Of a stretch of 44,072 nucleotides of DNA, positions 9,926 to 20,859 are shown in pieces. The first letter of the stretch is position 1, and every line of letters begins with the position of its first letter. Made by a program: the position numbers and the translations under genes. The notes under the pieces were generated by a model. It searched no databases. It was given only the letters and a program-made list of their open reading frames with translations, and was not told the origin of the DNA. Source of the DNA: Gnetum montanum (Eukaryota > Streptophyta > Gnetopsida > Gnetales > Gnetaceae); contig MNCI01034058.1 of the NCBI GenBank assembly GCA_015680685.1, positions 453,601-497,672 of the forward strand, written 5' to 3'.

Positions 9926-10960
9926 ATTGAACTACAAAGTTGTAAATTTCTTTTACATACTTGAGGAGATGCACAAGTTCTTACATGTAATATTTTGTTG
10001 GATCTTATATGAATCTAGATAAGTATGATGTTGCATATTCTAAATTTGATATGGTATGGTAGAGAAATCAAAATGATGCATTCATGGTTCTATACATGAT
10101 TACATCTATGAGAGAAGTCTTATCTTTGTTGATTAAATTTAAACTATATGAGAATTTTTCAATGATAAAATTTACATATTTTTTTTGCTGAATTTTCATT
10201 CCCTCATTATCCTATTTTACTTCAATTCCTAGGAAGTATTTGTGTTCTTCAAGATCCTTTACTTTGAATTTAGTTTTCATGTCATTCTTGAAATATTATG
10301 CTAGTCTTTTATGGGTGGAAATAAAGATAATGTCATCTACATATAGTCATATGATGATGAATTCATCTCCTTTCTTCTTGAAATATAGTATTGATTCAAA
10401 TATGAAATTTTGGTAATTCTTTCTAGTAAAATTATTATTAATTCTTTGGAACCAAGCCCTAGGTGCTTGCTTTAGATAATATAGAGCTTTGTTGAATTTG
10501 CACACTTTGTTCTCTTTTCTTTTGATAACATAACCTTTAGGCTTATAGATGTATGCTTATTCTTTGATGTATCCATTTAGAAATGCTAAGATAACATCCA
10601 TTTGTTAAACCTTTAGATCTTTATATGCTGCTCTAGAAAGAATGAACTTTAGGTTTTAAATGTAGACACCAGTGCAAAGATTTCTTCATGATCTATGTGT
10701 TTCTTTTGTTTGAGTCATCTTCTGAAAAGTATTACTTTGTATGTTGTGACTTCTTCTTTCTTATTTTACTTTTTTTATACATTCATTTACAATCTATAAC
10801 ATTTTTATATTTTGGTTTGTCCACTAAATCCTATGTGTTATTTCTTAAGATGGCAATGTACTCTTTGTCCACGACTTCTTTCTAAACTTTTAATTTCATG
10901 GTTTCATTAATATTAGTTGGTGACTTGAGACTACTGAATATTTGTGATTTGTAATATTGT
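9926..10960 (-). pseudogene. Element B: Copia reverse transcriptase (broken)
   Basis: Minus-strand landmarks in order: a degenerate RVT_2 opening with a 'W...VVDKEYIAILRNNT' motif (about 10890-10840); AFLNGYIKE for the 'FLHGxLxE' segment (near 10600-10560); KALYYLKQAPRAWF (near 10490-10440); and the catalytic strand YVDDIIF at 10321-10343, fully intact. LEEHKYFLGIEVK follows near 10250-10210. This polymerase would have copied the element RNA into DNA. Several stops and frameshifts, including a stop just before YVDD, show it is dead. The intact YVDD shows the order and family clearly. Confidence 0.88.
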
Positions 10961-11019
10961 GAGATTTTATAGTTCTTCTTTCAAAATTTATGTCTAGCAT
11001 TTAAGTGCAATAATGGTCT

Positions 11020-11372
11020 CTTTCAACCCAAGGTTTTAAACTTTGATTTGTGCCTAATTTTTCTTGCACCTTGAAAAAATCAGCTATGTAGAAATTTTTC
11101 TTATCAAATATAGCATCTCTTAAAACATGTCATTTCTAATTTATTGGGTCATGGCACCTATATCCACCAGTGTAAGAATCATAACCAAGAAATATGCATT
11201 CCTATCCTCTATTTTCAAGTTTGTCAATGAATTATTTTGGAATCTTTACATAACAATGATTCCAAAATATTCTCATATGACTTAGGTTAGCAATTATGTT
11301 ATATAGAACTTCATATGAAGATCTTTCTTCATTTACTTTGATGATGATTCAATTAGAAATATAATAGGTAGT
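11020..11372 (-). pseudogene. Element B: integrase C-terminal piece, cut by element C
   Basis: On the minus strand it starts at the C insertion with TTYYISN, which continues the helix 'YWSxAVxTAxYIxNR' begun at 30304 on the far side of C. It then reads SSYEVLYN...NLSHMRIFWNHCYVKIPK and ECIFLGYDSYTGGYRCHDP, the conserved Copia pattern 'TPYEAxYGxxPxLSHLRVFGCxxYVHIPxxxRxKLDxRSxxCIFLGY'. The fit of the two halves at residue level proves a single split gene. Confidence 0.85.
11368..11372 (+). repeat. Element C target site duplication, left copy (GTAGT)
   Basis: GTAGT immediately before TGAAAC of the 5' LTR; the same five bases follow the 3' LTR at 30299-30303. Removing C and one copy restores a continuous Copia integrase reading on the minus strand. 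Confidence 0.85.
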
Positions 11373-11539
11373 TGAAACACCACAGAAATTTGCATATTAT
11401 AGCCAATCTTCATCACATAGATTTCACCCCATAAAACCCAAGGCAAAACTTCATTGTAAATGTGAAGATTGTAACCCATAGTGGGAAATTTCACATTATA
11501 CTTTTGGGGCTGAAGGAAACCTTCCCTCTTTTAGTGTGA

Positions 11540-11650
11540 AGACCACATGCATAGCATAGAAACCTTTCCCCCTTAGCATGGAAGTTTCCCCCAACATGGA
11601 GTCTTCACCCCCAATGTGGAAAATTGCATCCCTCAATGTGGAAGCCACAA
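11540..11650 (+). repeat. CCCCAACATGGAA motif repeats in the C LTR
   Basis: Four to five copies of a motif close to CCCCCAACATGGAA(A/G), spaced about 20-33 bp. They include variants 'cccttagcatggaag', 'cccaacatggagt', 'cccaatgtggaaa' and 'cctcaatgtggaag'. The 3' LTR has the same cluster at 29090-29215. The same motif, paired with its complement, builds the internal array at 20860-23720. Confidence 0.7.
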
Positions 11651-11947
11651 AAGCCAAAATTCATCACTTCATGCACTTCAACATTAACTAGCCACTTCAT
11701 CAAGCATGTTGGAGAGCTCAACATGGAAGATTCATCTCCAACATGGAAAGTGTGCCCTGGTTACTATTTATAGTGAATGAAATGGCCATGCTAGGAAGTA
11801 CTTACTATGTATAGTAACCTCCTAGATTTGAGCACCCATCTCACCTAAATTTGGTAGCTAATTTATAGCCATTTTATAGCCAATTTTCAGCCATTTTTGT
11901 AGCCAAATCATAGCCATTCTTGCAAACTCATCCATGGACCAAGAACC

Positions 11948-11955
11948 TATAAAAG
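11948..11955 (+). promoter_or_regulatory. Candidate TATA box of the C LTR
   Basis: TATAAAAG in the 5' LTR, conserved as TATAAAAG at 29523-29530 in the 3' LTR within a well conserved neighbourhood ('ccaacctcaaacaccattta' follows). A second candidate, TATATAA at 29987-29993, lies nearer the LTR end; its counterpart is inside the gap. Which one is used is not decidable here. Confidence 0.5.
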
Positions 11956-12228
11956 CCAACCTCAAACACCATTTATAAGTTCAACAATTTCTTCTCATGG
12001 TTGAACTTTTTGGCACTTGAATACATTGATCATACAAGCAATTTTCCAAGCACTAATTTGACACTTGGGGCATTTTCAAGCACTCAAGGGTTCTTGCAAT
12101 CTTCCATGTTTGCATCCTCTTGAACCCCATAGTGGAAGCATAACCACCTAGAGACTTTGTGGAGTTTGGATGTCAAAAATGAACTTCTAGGATTCCCAAA
12201 CCCCAACATGGAGTAATCTAGCATCCAA

Positions 12229-12849
12229 NNNNNNNNNNNNNNNNNNNNNNNNNNNNNNNNNNNNNNNNNNNNNNNNNNNNNNNNNNNNNNNNNNNNNNNN
12301 NNNNNNNNNNNNNNNNNNNNNNNNNNNNNNNNNNNNNNNNNNNNNNNNNNNNNNNNNNNNNNNNNNNNNNNNNNNNNNNNNNNNNNNNNNNNNNNNNNNN
12401 NNNNNNNNNNNNNNNNNNNNNNNNNNNNNNNNNNNNNNNNNNNNNNNNNNNNNNNNNNNNNNNNNNNNNNNNNNNNNNNNNNNNNNNNNNNNNNNNNNNN
12501 NNNNNNNNNNNNNNNNNNNNNNNNNNNNNNNNNNNNNNNNNNNNNNNNNNNNNNNNNNNNNNNNNNNNNNNNNNNNNNNNNNNNNNNNNNNNNNNNNNNN
12601 NNNNNNNNNNNNNNNNNNNNNNNNNNNNNNNNNNNNNNNNNNNNNNNNNNNNNNNNNNNNNNNNNNNNNNNNNNNNNNNNNNNNNNNNNNNNNNNNNNNN
12701 NNNNNNNNNNNNNNNNNNNNNNNNNNNNNNNNNNNNNNNNNNNNNNNNNNNNNNNNNNNNNNNNNNNNNNNNNNNNNNNNNNNNNNNNNNNNNNNNNNNN
12801 NNNNNNNNNNNNNNNNNNNNNNNNNNNNNNNNNNNNNNNNNNNNNNNNN
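12229..12849. other. Assembly gap (621 Ns)
   Basis: A run of N. It hides the end of the C 5' LTR, the primer binding site and the start of the leader. The true length is unknown. Confidence 1.
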
Positions 12850-13983
12850 TTTATTCTCTAGTTTCTAAAGTGGATGGTTCAACTCTTTTGTAAGTTGGCT
12901 TTCCCCCATTTTTCCAAGCTAAGAAAGTTGGCAACTAGCTAAAACCAATTTTAGTGGAAAAGCACCAACTTTCTACTTTGGTTTTCAGCCTTCCCCTCAT
13001 CAATGTTGAGGTAGGAGATGTGAGATTCCCATCATCTCATCCTCCTTCTTTTCCCCCTTTACCATACCTACTTTAGAAGTAGTTAGGAGGCTAGCATGGA
13101 TGAGGTTTCTTACCAACTAAATAACTAGATCTACTTTTATTCCATTGTCAACATTGCAAGTTGAAAGCCATTTTCTAATTCATTGAAGCCAAAAATCCTA
13201 AGGAATCCAACGCTGTCCTTGCCCCTCCATGTAGCATAAACCTTAGTGTGGTGCTGAAATTTCACAACATCTATTGTGAATTTCTAGAACAAAGCTGGTG
13301 TGGAAGCATTAGAAACCATTTAATTTTTTCTGCCAAATTTTTGCCACAAAACTAATGTTGGTTTCCACACCAACCAAGCCTACTTTTCCCTCCTTTGTGG
13401 TAAAAGTTAGTAGCTTGCCAAAACTATCTTTGGAAACTACTACGATTTCCCTTTGGCCTTCAAAATTTCCCCTCTATCTCCAACATTGAAATAAGGAGGT
13501 GTGAGATTTTCATTATTTCACCCACCCTTCTTTCCCCCTTTGCCATACCCAGTGTAGAGGTATTTGGAAGGCCAACTTAGGTGAGGCTTAAAACCAAGGT
13601 TTCCAACTTTCAATTCTTGATAAGAGGGAAAACCCTTCTTATCCCCCACTTGATAATTATAGTAAGTACCTCATTTTTTGTTGTTTTCATTTCCTTTAAA
13701 ATTTTTTAAATTCCATTCTCTAGAATTTACTTATATTTTACCGTTTATAGCCCATTTTTAAGCCATTATTAGCACTATAGCCATGTCTTTCTAATAGTCC
13801 ATCAAATTTCCCTTCACCCTCATTGGTGAAGATCATAGCCAACAAGCCATAAGGGTCTATAACCCCAAAGACCCTACCATCATTGAGTGTAGGTGATCTT
13901 TGAGGATCAGAGGGAAGTGTCCTGATTTTTTAGCTATAAATGAAGATCGTTATAACTTCATTTATGCTAAAATATAGGTAGTC
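12850..13983 (+). repeat. Element C leader with two diverged copies of a long repeat
   Basis: Two related blocks (about 12890-13110 and 13380-13600, offset about 490 bp) share the order 'cccctc...aatgttgag(g)...aggagatgtgaga', 'ttctttcccccttt(a/g)ccatacc' and 'ggatgaggctt'. The rest to 13983 has no coding match; it is pyrimidine-rich with several 'atagcc' words. This would be the 5' untranslated leader of C. The CAATGTTGAGG...AGGAG element resembles the hairpin motif of the internal array at 20860-23720. Confidence 0.7.
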
Positions 13984-15400
13984 ATGCTAATTTCACATAT
14001 TAAAGTAGAGGCCAAGAGGAAGTTTGAGCTCATACATAGGAGTGGGAAGGAGTACATCCCTTCCCCATATGACCAAATTTCCCTTAATGACATCTATGTT
14101 ATCATCCTAGCCCAATTGATTACCATAGAAGAGGAAGATGACAAGCATAGCCCTAAGGAACAACAAAAAGAGGAGGATGAATTTAAGATAGAATTTGAGC
14201 CTAAAAACATCCTAGGAAGGCTATTCCAACAACCATCCCCCAAGTTCACAACACCTTCCTCTAATGCTTTTGTCTTCTACATGGGCATGATGCCATCTCC
14301 ACTCCTTCCTACCCTACTATGGTAGATGTCATGTCAACTATGGCAACACATCACACTTAGCAAATGCCACAAACAACAAATTATAACACATCAATATCAT
14401 TTACAAAATAGTCTTGATATATAAAACCATCGATAGTAGTTTTTACCATCACAAATGCACTCATTACTCATGTGGTGTCCACCATGGGACCCTAAGCAAC
14501 ACAAGGGTCACACATCCCATTAGTCCCATTTGTGCCTCAAGTACGCGCACAAACATCCTTTTCTTTGTTTGGCCCATAAGCCACAACCATAACACAACCT
14601 CTTCCTTCTATCATGCAACCCATAGCGAGGCCACAAGCCTTACAAAAAATGCCACAACCATATATGCAAACTCACAATCTATGGGGCCACCACAAGGCTT
14701 GGATCAAGCCTTCCAAATGATCCAAGACCTAACGGAGAAGTTGAAAAGGCTTAAAGCCTCTACCACATAGACTATCATGATTATGGATTGCTACCAGGAT
14801 GATCCAATAAGTCCTATAGCCCCACCCTTGACACTTCCTCCTAGTGTCCCTATTCCCTAGTTTAGCAAATATAACAAGGAAGGTAATCCTAATGCTCATC
14901 TTATTATATTTCAATACAAATGTTTACACTTACAGCCATGGCATCATACCATCATGAGAATTTTCCCTATGTCTTTGACTAGGAAAGCACTTGATTGGTA
15001 TCATGCATTGCCCAGAGGATCCATATCCTCTTTGGAGGACTTGACTACCTAGTTTGTAAACTGCTTTAAGTATAACTTGAAGCCCAACAACATGTTTGAC
15101 CAACTCATGAAGTTCAAGCAGGGTCCCTTAGAACCCATACAAAAATTAATTCAGTAGTGGAATGAACAACTAAATGAAATACACTAAAGCCCACTTGTTA
15201 GGCATATTTAAGAGACCAATTAATGACTTCATCAAGTCTAAAGTCTACTACCTTGATTCATGGTCTCTTGGCCAATCATTATCTTAAACTTAAAAGATAG
15301 AGGATTCTATGAAGGCTAGTCATGATCAAGTCTATATAGCATATAAAAACCAACATACTTAAAGAGATAAAGAAAAGAGCAAGCAAAAAAACACGACCAT
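13984..15400 (+). pseudogene. Element C: gypsy gag (Tat-type), broken
   Basis: It opens with an acidic, Lys/Glu-rich segment (13984-14325, ATG start) and a low-complexity Pro/Thr/His-rich part (14414-14770). From about 14860 it reads through the Retrotrans_gag core. Landmarks are PQFSKYNKEGNPNAHLIIF-like, YKCLHL, FPMSLTRKALDWYHALPRGS (14965-15020), then FVNCFKYNL, MKFKQGP and W-N-E-Q (15050-15165). In-frame stops replace Gln codons (TAG at the Gln-Phe junction near 14858, and again near 15050 and 15155). This was the capsid precursor. After 15200 the frame is shifted and hard to follow. Confidence 0.82.
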
Positions 15401-15699
15401 AGAAACTATAACAAAGGAAACAAAGACTACAAACTAGAGGTCAAAGGCCAACCCACGCAAGGCCCTCACCAATGACCACAATAATCTATCATCAACCTCT
15501 AATGGCACTGCATCAACAATAATGAGACCTAAATTCAAAAGGAAGGACAGATCCAAATACACTATGCTACCATTAAAACCATCCAATTTGCTAGACCAAC
15601 TATTAAAAAATGGATGCATGCAACACAAACAACTGACTGAAGCTACTTGAAAGAAACATGAGTAGCTATGTGAAATAGCCAAGGATCCCACTCTGGCAA

Positions 15700-16064
15700 C
15701 AAAGGATGATCTCCAATTACTGAGATACTTCAAGCTAGATTGCTTTTTCCATTATCATCAATTTCCTAGTCATGACATAGACTACTACCTTACACTGAAG
15801 GATGACCTACAGAGAATGATAGATAGGGGAGAGTTGGTCCTAGATGCTTCCAATTCATTTTTGCCACAAAACTTGTCAATGAAGGTCACTAAAGATCCAT
15901 TTAATGCTAATGATAGCCCCTATGTTGTTTTAGCATTCAACATTGATGATGATTGGACACCTGCAAGAGAACCATTTGTGATTCAAGTACCCCTCTATGA
16001 TGAAAGGGCATCTTTAGCTTCCCACATCTCAAGAATTTCTTTTGTCATAAGAGTACCATCATGA
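15700..16064 (+). pseudogene. Element C: gag-pol junction, zinc-knuckle-like His/Cys region
   Basis: Frame 15712-16064 reads YFKLDCFFHYHQFPSHDIDYY...LKDDLQRMIDRGELVLD. This corresponds to the Tat-clade segment 'CxFHxxxGHDTxxCxxLxxxIxxLIxxGxL' with some Cys lost. The C-terminal 82 residues are open from the ATG at 15816 to the stop at 16064. The region to 16780 (16065-16779) is stop-rich linker, Lys/Pro/Asn-rich, with no domain visible. Confidence 0.7.
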
Positions 16065-16779
16065 GTGCCTCCAAGGGAACCTTTTGTCATCAAGGTCCCC
16101 AACCCAATACAACCCAAATAGCTATAACCTAGGCAACCATGTAATGACCCTCTATGGTGTCCAATGCTACTACCTCTTGCTCATAGCCAATGGCTGATAA
16201 CCAAAAAAATTTATCCAAACAAAGGAAGAAGCATAAGAAAAAGCTTAATAACAAGGAAGATAAGTAGATGGAGGCATGAAAGGAAGTGCATACACCAAAG
16301 TTCACTTCCGTTTTAGCTATACCCATGACCTCCTCTAACCCAACCCCTTAAACAAATAAGCCACAGAAGGATCAAAAACCCCACAACCAAAACAACAAGG
16401 AAGAGCCAAAACCTAAAGTTGAAGTTCACATTTTGGAATGCATGGAGGAAGTAAAGCACAATTGGGGTGATAAGCCCACATTCAATGATAAAAATTTCCT
16501 TAGTGCAATGGACTAAGTTAGGCAATTTCTCAAGAAAAAGAATATAAATTTAAGCTTGTATGACCTGATCATGACTTCTACAACACATCATGAGGTGCTA
16601 GTCAAAATGATAACCTCTATCCCCATTAGTGAGAAGATCTCTACTAAGGAGAAATCCATTCATGTACTGATGATTCCTCTATCACCAAGGGAGAAGAATT
16701 CCACACCCTTAGCATTTCATGATAGTGAAAATAATGTTAATCCCCAAAATGGTGAATTAACTATAGCCCTTTGTTTATA

Positions 16780-17271
16780 ACCATACACATAGGACAATTT
16801 AAAATACATAAGATGCATGTTGATGATGGATCCATAACCAAGGTCATCTCATGCACCACCATTGAGTACTTGGGCTTAACTATGCAAATACAACCTACAA
16901 TCATCGTAGCTCTTAAGTCCTTCAATGGATCAAGAGTTTTCGTCAAGGGGTCTATCTCCTTGAATTTTTTAGTTAGGAAGTAGTTCCCCACAATCACTAA
17001 TTTCTTGATGGTGAAAGTGACACTAGGATTCAACCTAATCTTGGGAAGATCTTGGTTGACTCAATTATGAGCTATGTTCTCTCCCAACCATCAAGAAATT
17101 CATCTTCCTTATGAAGAAGGTGAAATCATCATTCATGGTGAGAATGTAGTTTTCTTAGCTATCAACAATGTAGACATAGAGCAAGGGTCTAAAGTGAAGC
17201 TTCAAGAAGAAGCTCCTAGCCATGAAGAGCAAAAACCCAAGAAAGCCAATGATGATAGCGATAAGCAATGA
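16780..17271 (+). pseudogene. Element C: aspartic protease (broken)
   Basis: The frame reads GQFKIHKMHVDDGSITKVIS, where the catalytic D-(S/T)-G is altered to DDGS. It continues with a YLGL helix, LKSFNGSRVFVKGSISL (flap region, 'GFxGxxxxxxGxI') and, after one stop, LGFNLILGRSWL (about 17020-17065), the conserved 'YNxILGRxWL' hydrophobic-Gly motif. EIHLPYEEGEIIIHGE follows. The order and spacing suit a Tat/Ogre protease that matures Gag-Pol. The open tail runs to 17271, after which coding similarity ends for more than 7 kb. Confidence 0.82.
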
Positions 17272-17642
17272 GATACATTATGGGATGAACTCCCTTTTAA
17301 CATTGTAAGTCAAGGGGATGGAAAATATAAGGTTATGCAGAGTAGGCCTTAATTACTTCCTGATCTTGCAAAGATTAGGAAAAATATACAAAAGTGAAGT
17401 TTGCCTTAACCTTCCTATGCCTCTATGGCAAAATGCATCGATAGCCATGTAACCTTACCTTTCTTTTGTAGTTTATTATATATTTTTATGCATTTGTTGT
17501 TTTACTCTTTATGCACATAGCCTATGCATGTAGCCTAAATTTATTTGCATTTTTACGTATTTTCTACAACCTTTCTTTATTTTTACCCATGGTATAAACA
17601 TCAAAAAATCCTTTTAAGTATGTCTTTTTCATACACAATTTG

Positions 17643-17870
17643 CTATGACCTTAAATTGACATCCCCATCTGCTAAGATATTAAATTGGCATTACCATCCA
17701 CTAAGACATTAAATTGGAATTACCATCCACTAAGATGTTAAATTGGCATTCTCATCTGCTATGATCTTAAACTAGTATCATAGTCCACTAAGACTCTAAA
17801 CTGGCAATATGACCCATCATGGCCTTAAACTAGCAAAACTATTTAACCTATGCCCACAATGGCCTAAAAC
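17643..17870 (+). repeat. 29-bp minisatellite, array C1
   Basis: About seven to eight units of the form CTAAGAYNTTAAATTGGCAT plus about 9 bp ending CCATCCA or CATAGTCCA. Successive units start near 17643, 17672, 17701, 17730, 17759 and 17789, giving an exact 29-bp step, then decay. The same family recurs at 24064, 28490, 39713 and 43615. Confidence 0.85.
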
Positions 17871-18316
17871 TAGCAAACATTCCTTTTATTATTATATGTT
17901 TCTTTTCTTGGCCTATTATCACATCAATTAGCTATTTAATGTTATAACCAAAACATCAACATAGCCATTCATAATGTTTACTAAAACATGATATATAGCC
18001 AAAAACAAAATCAAAATTTAAATATAAAGTCAAAATGTCCATAACATACATAGCCATGCCATAATATGTGGCAAGAATGTCAAAGAATAATGACCATACA
18101 TAACATAGTCTTGGCTAATCATAGCCATCAACATAAAAACAAAAACAAATAGTCAACAAGCTAAACTAAAGGAGGCTACTATGTGGCATCCGAATGAGGA
18201 AGTGATGGGTCATTCCCACCCTCACCATTGGGGCCACCAATGTCTCGTAAGGCTTGAAATGCAACAACATATAGTGAATTAGTAACCCATAGCCAAAACC
18301 ATAACTCAAAACAAAA

Positions 18317-18780
18317 ACATTATGATCAACTAAAATTTCTTAACAAACTTAGAAGAAACATCCTAGTCAAAGGTGAAATTAGCCTCCATGAAAATCCCTA
18401 AGGTATTTATCTAAATTATCTTAAGAAATTCCACAAAAAGGAAAACCATTATTACAACCTTTGAAATAAAAAACATTATGACCTATTAGAGTTACTTAGC
18501 AAATTTAGACCAAACATCTAGTCGGAGGTGAAATTACCCTTTGTAAAAAGCTCTAAGGTGTTTTTCCAAATTAGTTTAAGCAACTCCACAAGAAAACATT
18601 ATTACAACCTTGCATAACCTTACATCATGACCAATTGGAATTTCTTAATAAATTTAGAAAAAAATTTCCAAGTTAGAGGTGAAATTAGCCTCTATAAAAA
18701 GATCTTTTATATGTTTATCTAAATTAGCATAAGAAATTACATAAAAGCATTATTGCCATATTTTATAGCCTTTGAAGCTA
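18317..18780 (+). repeat. About 153-bp tandem repeat, three units
   Basis: Units start with cat(t/c)atga(t/c)c near 18318, 18472 and 18624. Each runs through 'tta(a/g)caaa(c/t)ttaga', 'aggtgaaatta(g/c)cc' and 'aa(a/g)aaattccac'. No coding content. Confidence 0.75.
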
Positions 18781-19099
18781 AAATTTTATAGTCCAAAACT
18801 ATTTCTTAGTCTAAATTATGAATAAATTTAGAAAAAGCAAGCATAAGTTTATAAAAACATCTAAATTATGCAAAGAATGCATAAATTTGTTAAAAATCCA
18901 TCTAAGTTATGCACAAATTTAGAAAAGAGCATCATGAACATAGAAAAAAACCATGTAGCCATAGTAAAAGCCTACTAAAAATAGAAAAAGTTTTTACTAT
19001 TCTTTAAAAGAAATTAAGCATTAGTTTTACATGTTGAAAAAATAAGAGCATAAGTTATACATATCAACCTCTTCCATTTCCAAATGGGTAGTGTGCTAT

Positions 19100-19590
19100 G
19101 ACCATAATTTTGCCTTGTTCACATAGCAATATCTAAAAACTTCATCAAAAATTCATTTGTACTCCAATTGTAGTGATTCCTCCATAAAAATAATAATAAA
19201 ATTATGAAAATTATAGCCATTACCATTAAAACCAAAAAAGTATAGCCATATATCCATAAAACATGAAAACTTTAGCCAAAACTATAGCTATCAACATTTA
19301 CCCCTTTTCACACAAAGTTTGTAAAAAATTCACCAAAAATTTGTTTGAGCTTCAAACAAAGTGATTTCACCATCTTTGAAAATTTTTATCAATCCCTACA
19401 CATCCATACCTAGAAAAAAATTCACAATATTTTCTTTTTATGTAGGAAAAATTCATCAATTTGGACAATAATTTGAAAACCACATAACCATCCTTATTGC
19501 ACATGCTTAGTAAAAAATTCATAGAAAATTTGTTTTAAGTCCAATTAGAGTGATTCCACCTTTTTTGGAAATTTGAAACCAAACATACTA
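19100..19590 (+). repeat. About 190-bp degenerate tandem repeat, three units
   Basis: Three blocks near 19110, 19300 and 19490 share 'ttcacata-', 'aaaaattcatcaaaaatt(t/c)(a/g)ttt', 'tccaat(t/a)g(t/a)agtgattcc(t/a)cc'. Units are A-rich and diverged. Confidence 0.6.
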
Positions 19591-20859
19591 GCCATAACTA
19601 AAAAATAGCCAAAATATTTGCCATTTGCTTACAAAAAAATTTGCAAATTTACACGAAGTTACAAAAGTAGCACAAATAACCTAACTACGCAATGTTATGA
19701 AAACATCCATAAGTTCATCATTATCAATCCAAATTAAATGAGAAAACATCCTTTAGAAATAATAAATGAAGGCCTACAAACCCATAACCTTTAATTACAT
19801 AAATTTGTAGCTGTTCTTCTAAGAAAAAAAATACATAACATTGCTTTCTTTTTTAAGTCAAAACTTCAAAAAATTAAAAACCTAGATTTTATATAACCAT
19901 GGTAAAAGTAAAAATATCCAAAACCATTTAAAATCATTAAAATTTACACCAAAATAATGGTTTAGGATTTTTTTTGAAATTTAATTGTAACAAATCCTAA
20001 GGCCTAGATCTAAGAAAACAACCACACCCCAAAATTTTGATAAAAGAAAAGCATGAACAGCAAGCCCTATTTTCAAAATCAAATCTACAAAAGAGAAAGT
20101 AACAAAATGATCATGGATCTATGTGGAAATAGCCGAAATAGAAGGTGGTATTTAATAAAAATTTCATTTTAATCCCTCCACTAGAGTAGATCTGAAAAAA
20201 ATGGCCCTAACACATAAGAAGTAAAAAACCAGAAAAACCATAAGAAACAAAGGAAAAAATAGGTAGAATTGCCTATCTTGGAGCAGCAAAAAAATAAGAT
20301 TGAATGGATATGGGATTGGGTACTTCTTCTAGTTCCTAGGCATGTTCATCCACCTTCTAGACCATAGGGTTTCTACTCTTTTTCCCTCGTTGCTTTGGCA
20401 CCATGGTAGGTTCAACACTAGGAATGACTAAAAATTGAGAAGGATGGGAGATCAATGCTAGCTATGAGGGAGATGGAAGGCTTCCACATTAAAATTTAGT
20501 TGCTGCTACCACAAGAACCTCTACTAGATCTCTCCCCCAATGCACTATTGTTGTAGAATGATATTTGTGATCAAAACTTGTAAAATTTGACATATAAAAC
20601 TCATCTAAAACCTAAATGCACACCTTGAAACCCCAACTACTAATTCAGTGCACCATAACTACAAGTACATTGAAGTGCAAAAGGGTGTAAGTCTAGTTCA
20701 TGTTGGTTTTGAATGGGAAACAACTTCACTTTTAAAAATTTTAAATTTTTGGACTATGGACCCCACCCTATTCCTTCTCTCTTGACCAAAAATTGCATCA
20801 ACACTGACCTTTTTTCTAATTTGACACTTAAAACCTTATGGAAACCTTAACCCCCATAC

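Larger units (their letters stand above)
11373..12228 (+). repeat. Element C 5' LTR, visible part
   Basis: It aligns with 28699 onward to the edge of the assembly gap; the last matched segment 'ctagcatccaa' corresponds to about 29837. It lacks about 190 bp present at 28850-29050 in the 3' copy. It contains several spaced copies of a CCCCAACATGGAA-type motif (11540-11650) and an 'atagccattttt' short repeat (11850-11930). The LTR end and primer site probably lie in the gap, since the unmatched rest of the 3' LTR (about 460 bp) is shorter than the 621 Ns. Confidence 0.88.

Noticed and set aside
16129-16525. Two hydrophobic minus-strand frames, possible membrane peptides
   Set aside because: They are antisense to the Lys/Asn/Pro-rich gag-protease linker of element C. 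Hydrophobicity is the expected shadow of Lys/Asn-rich coding.
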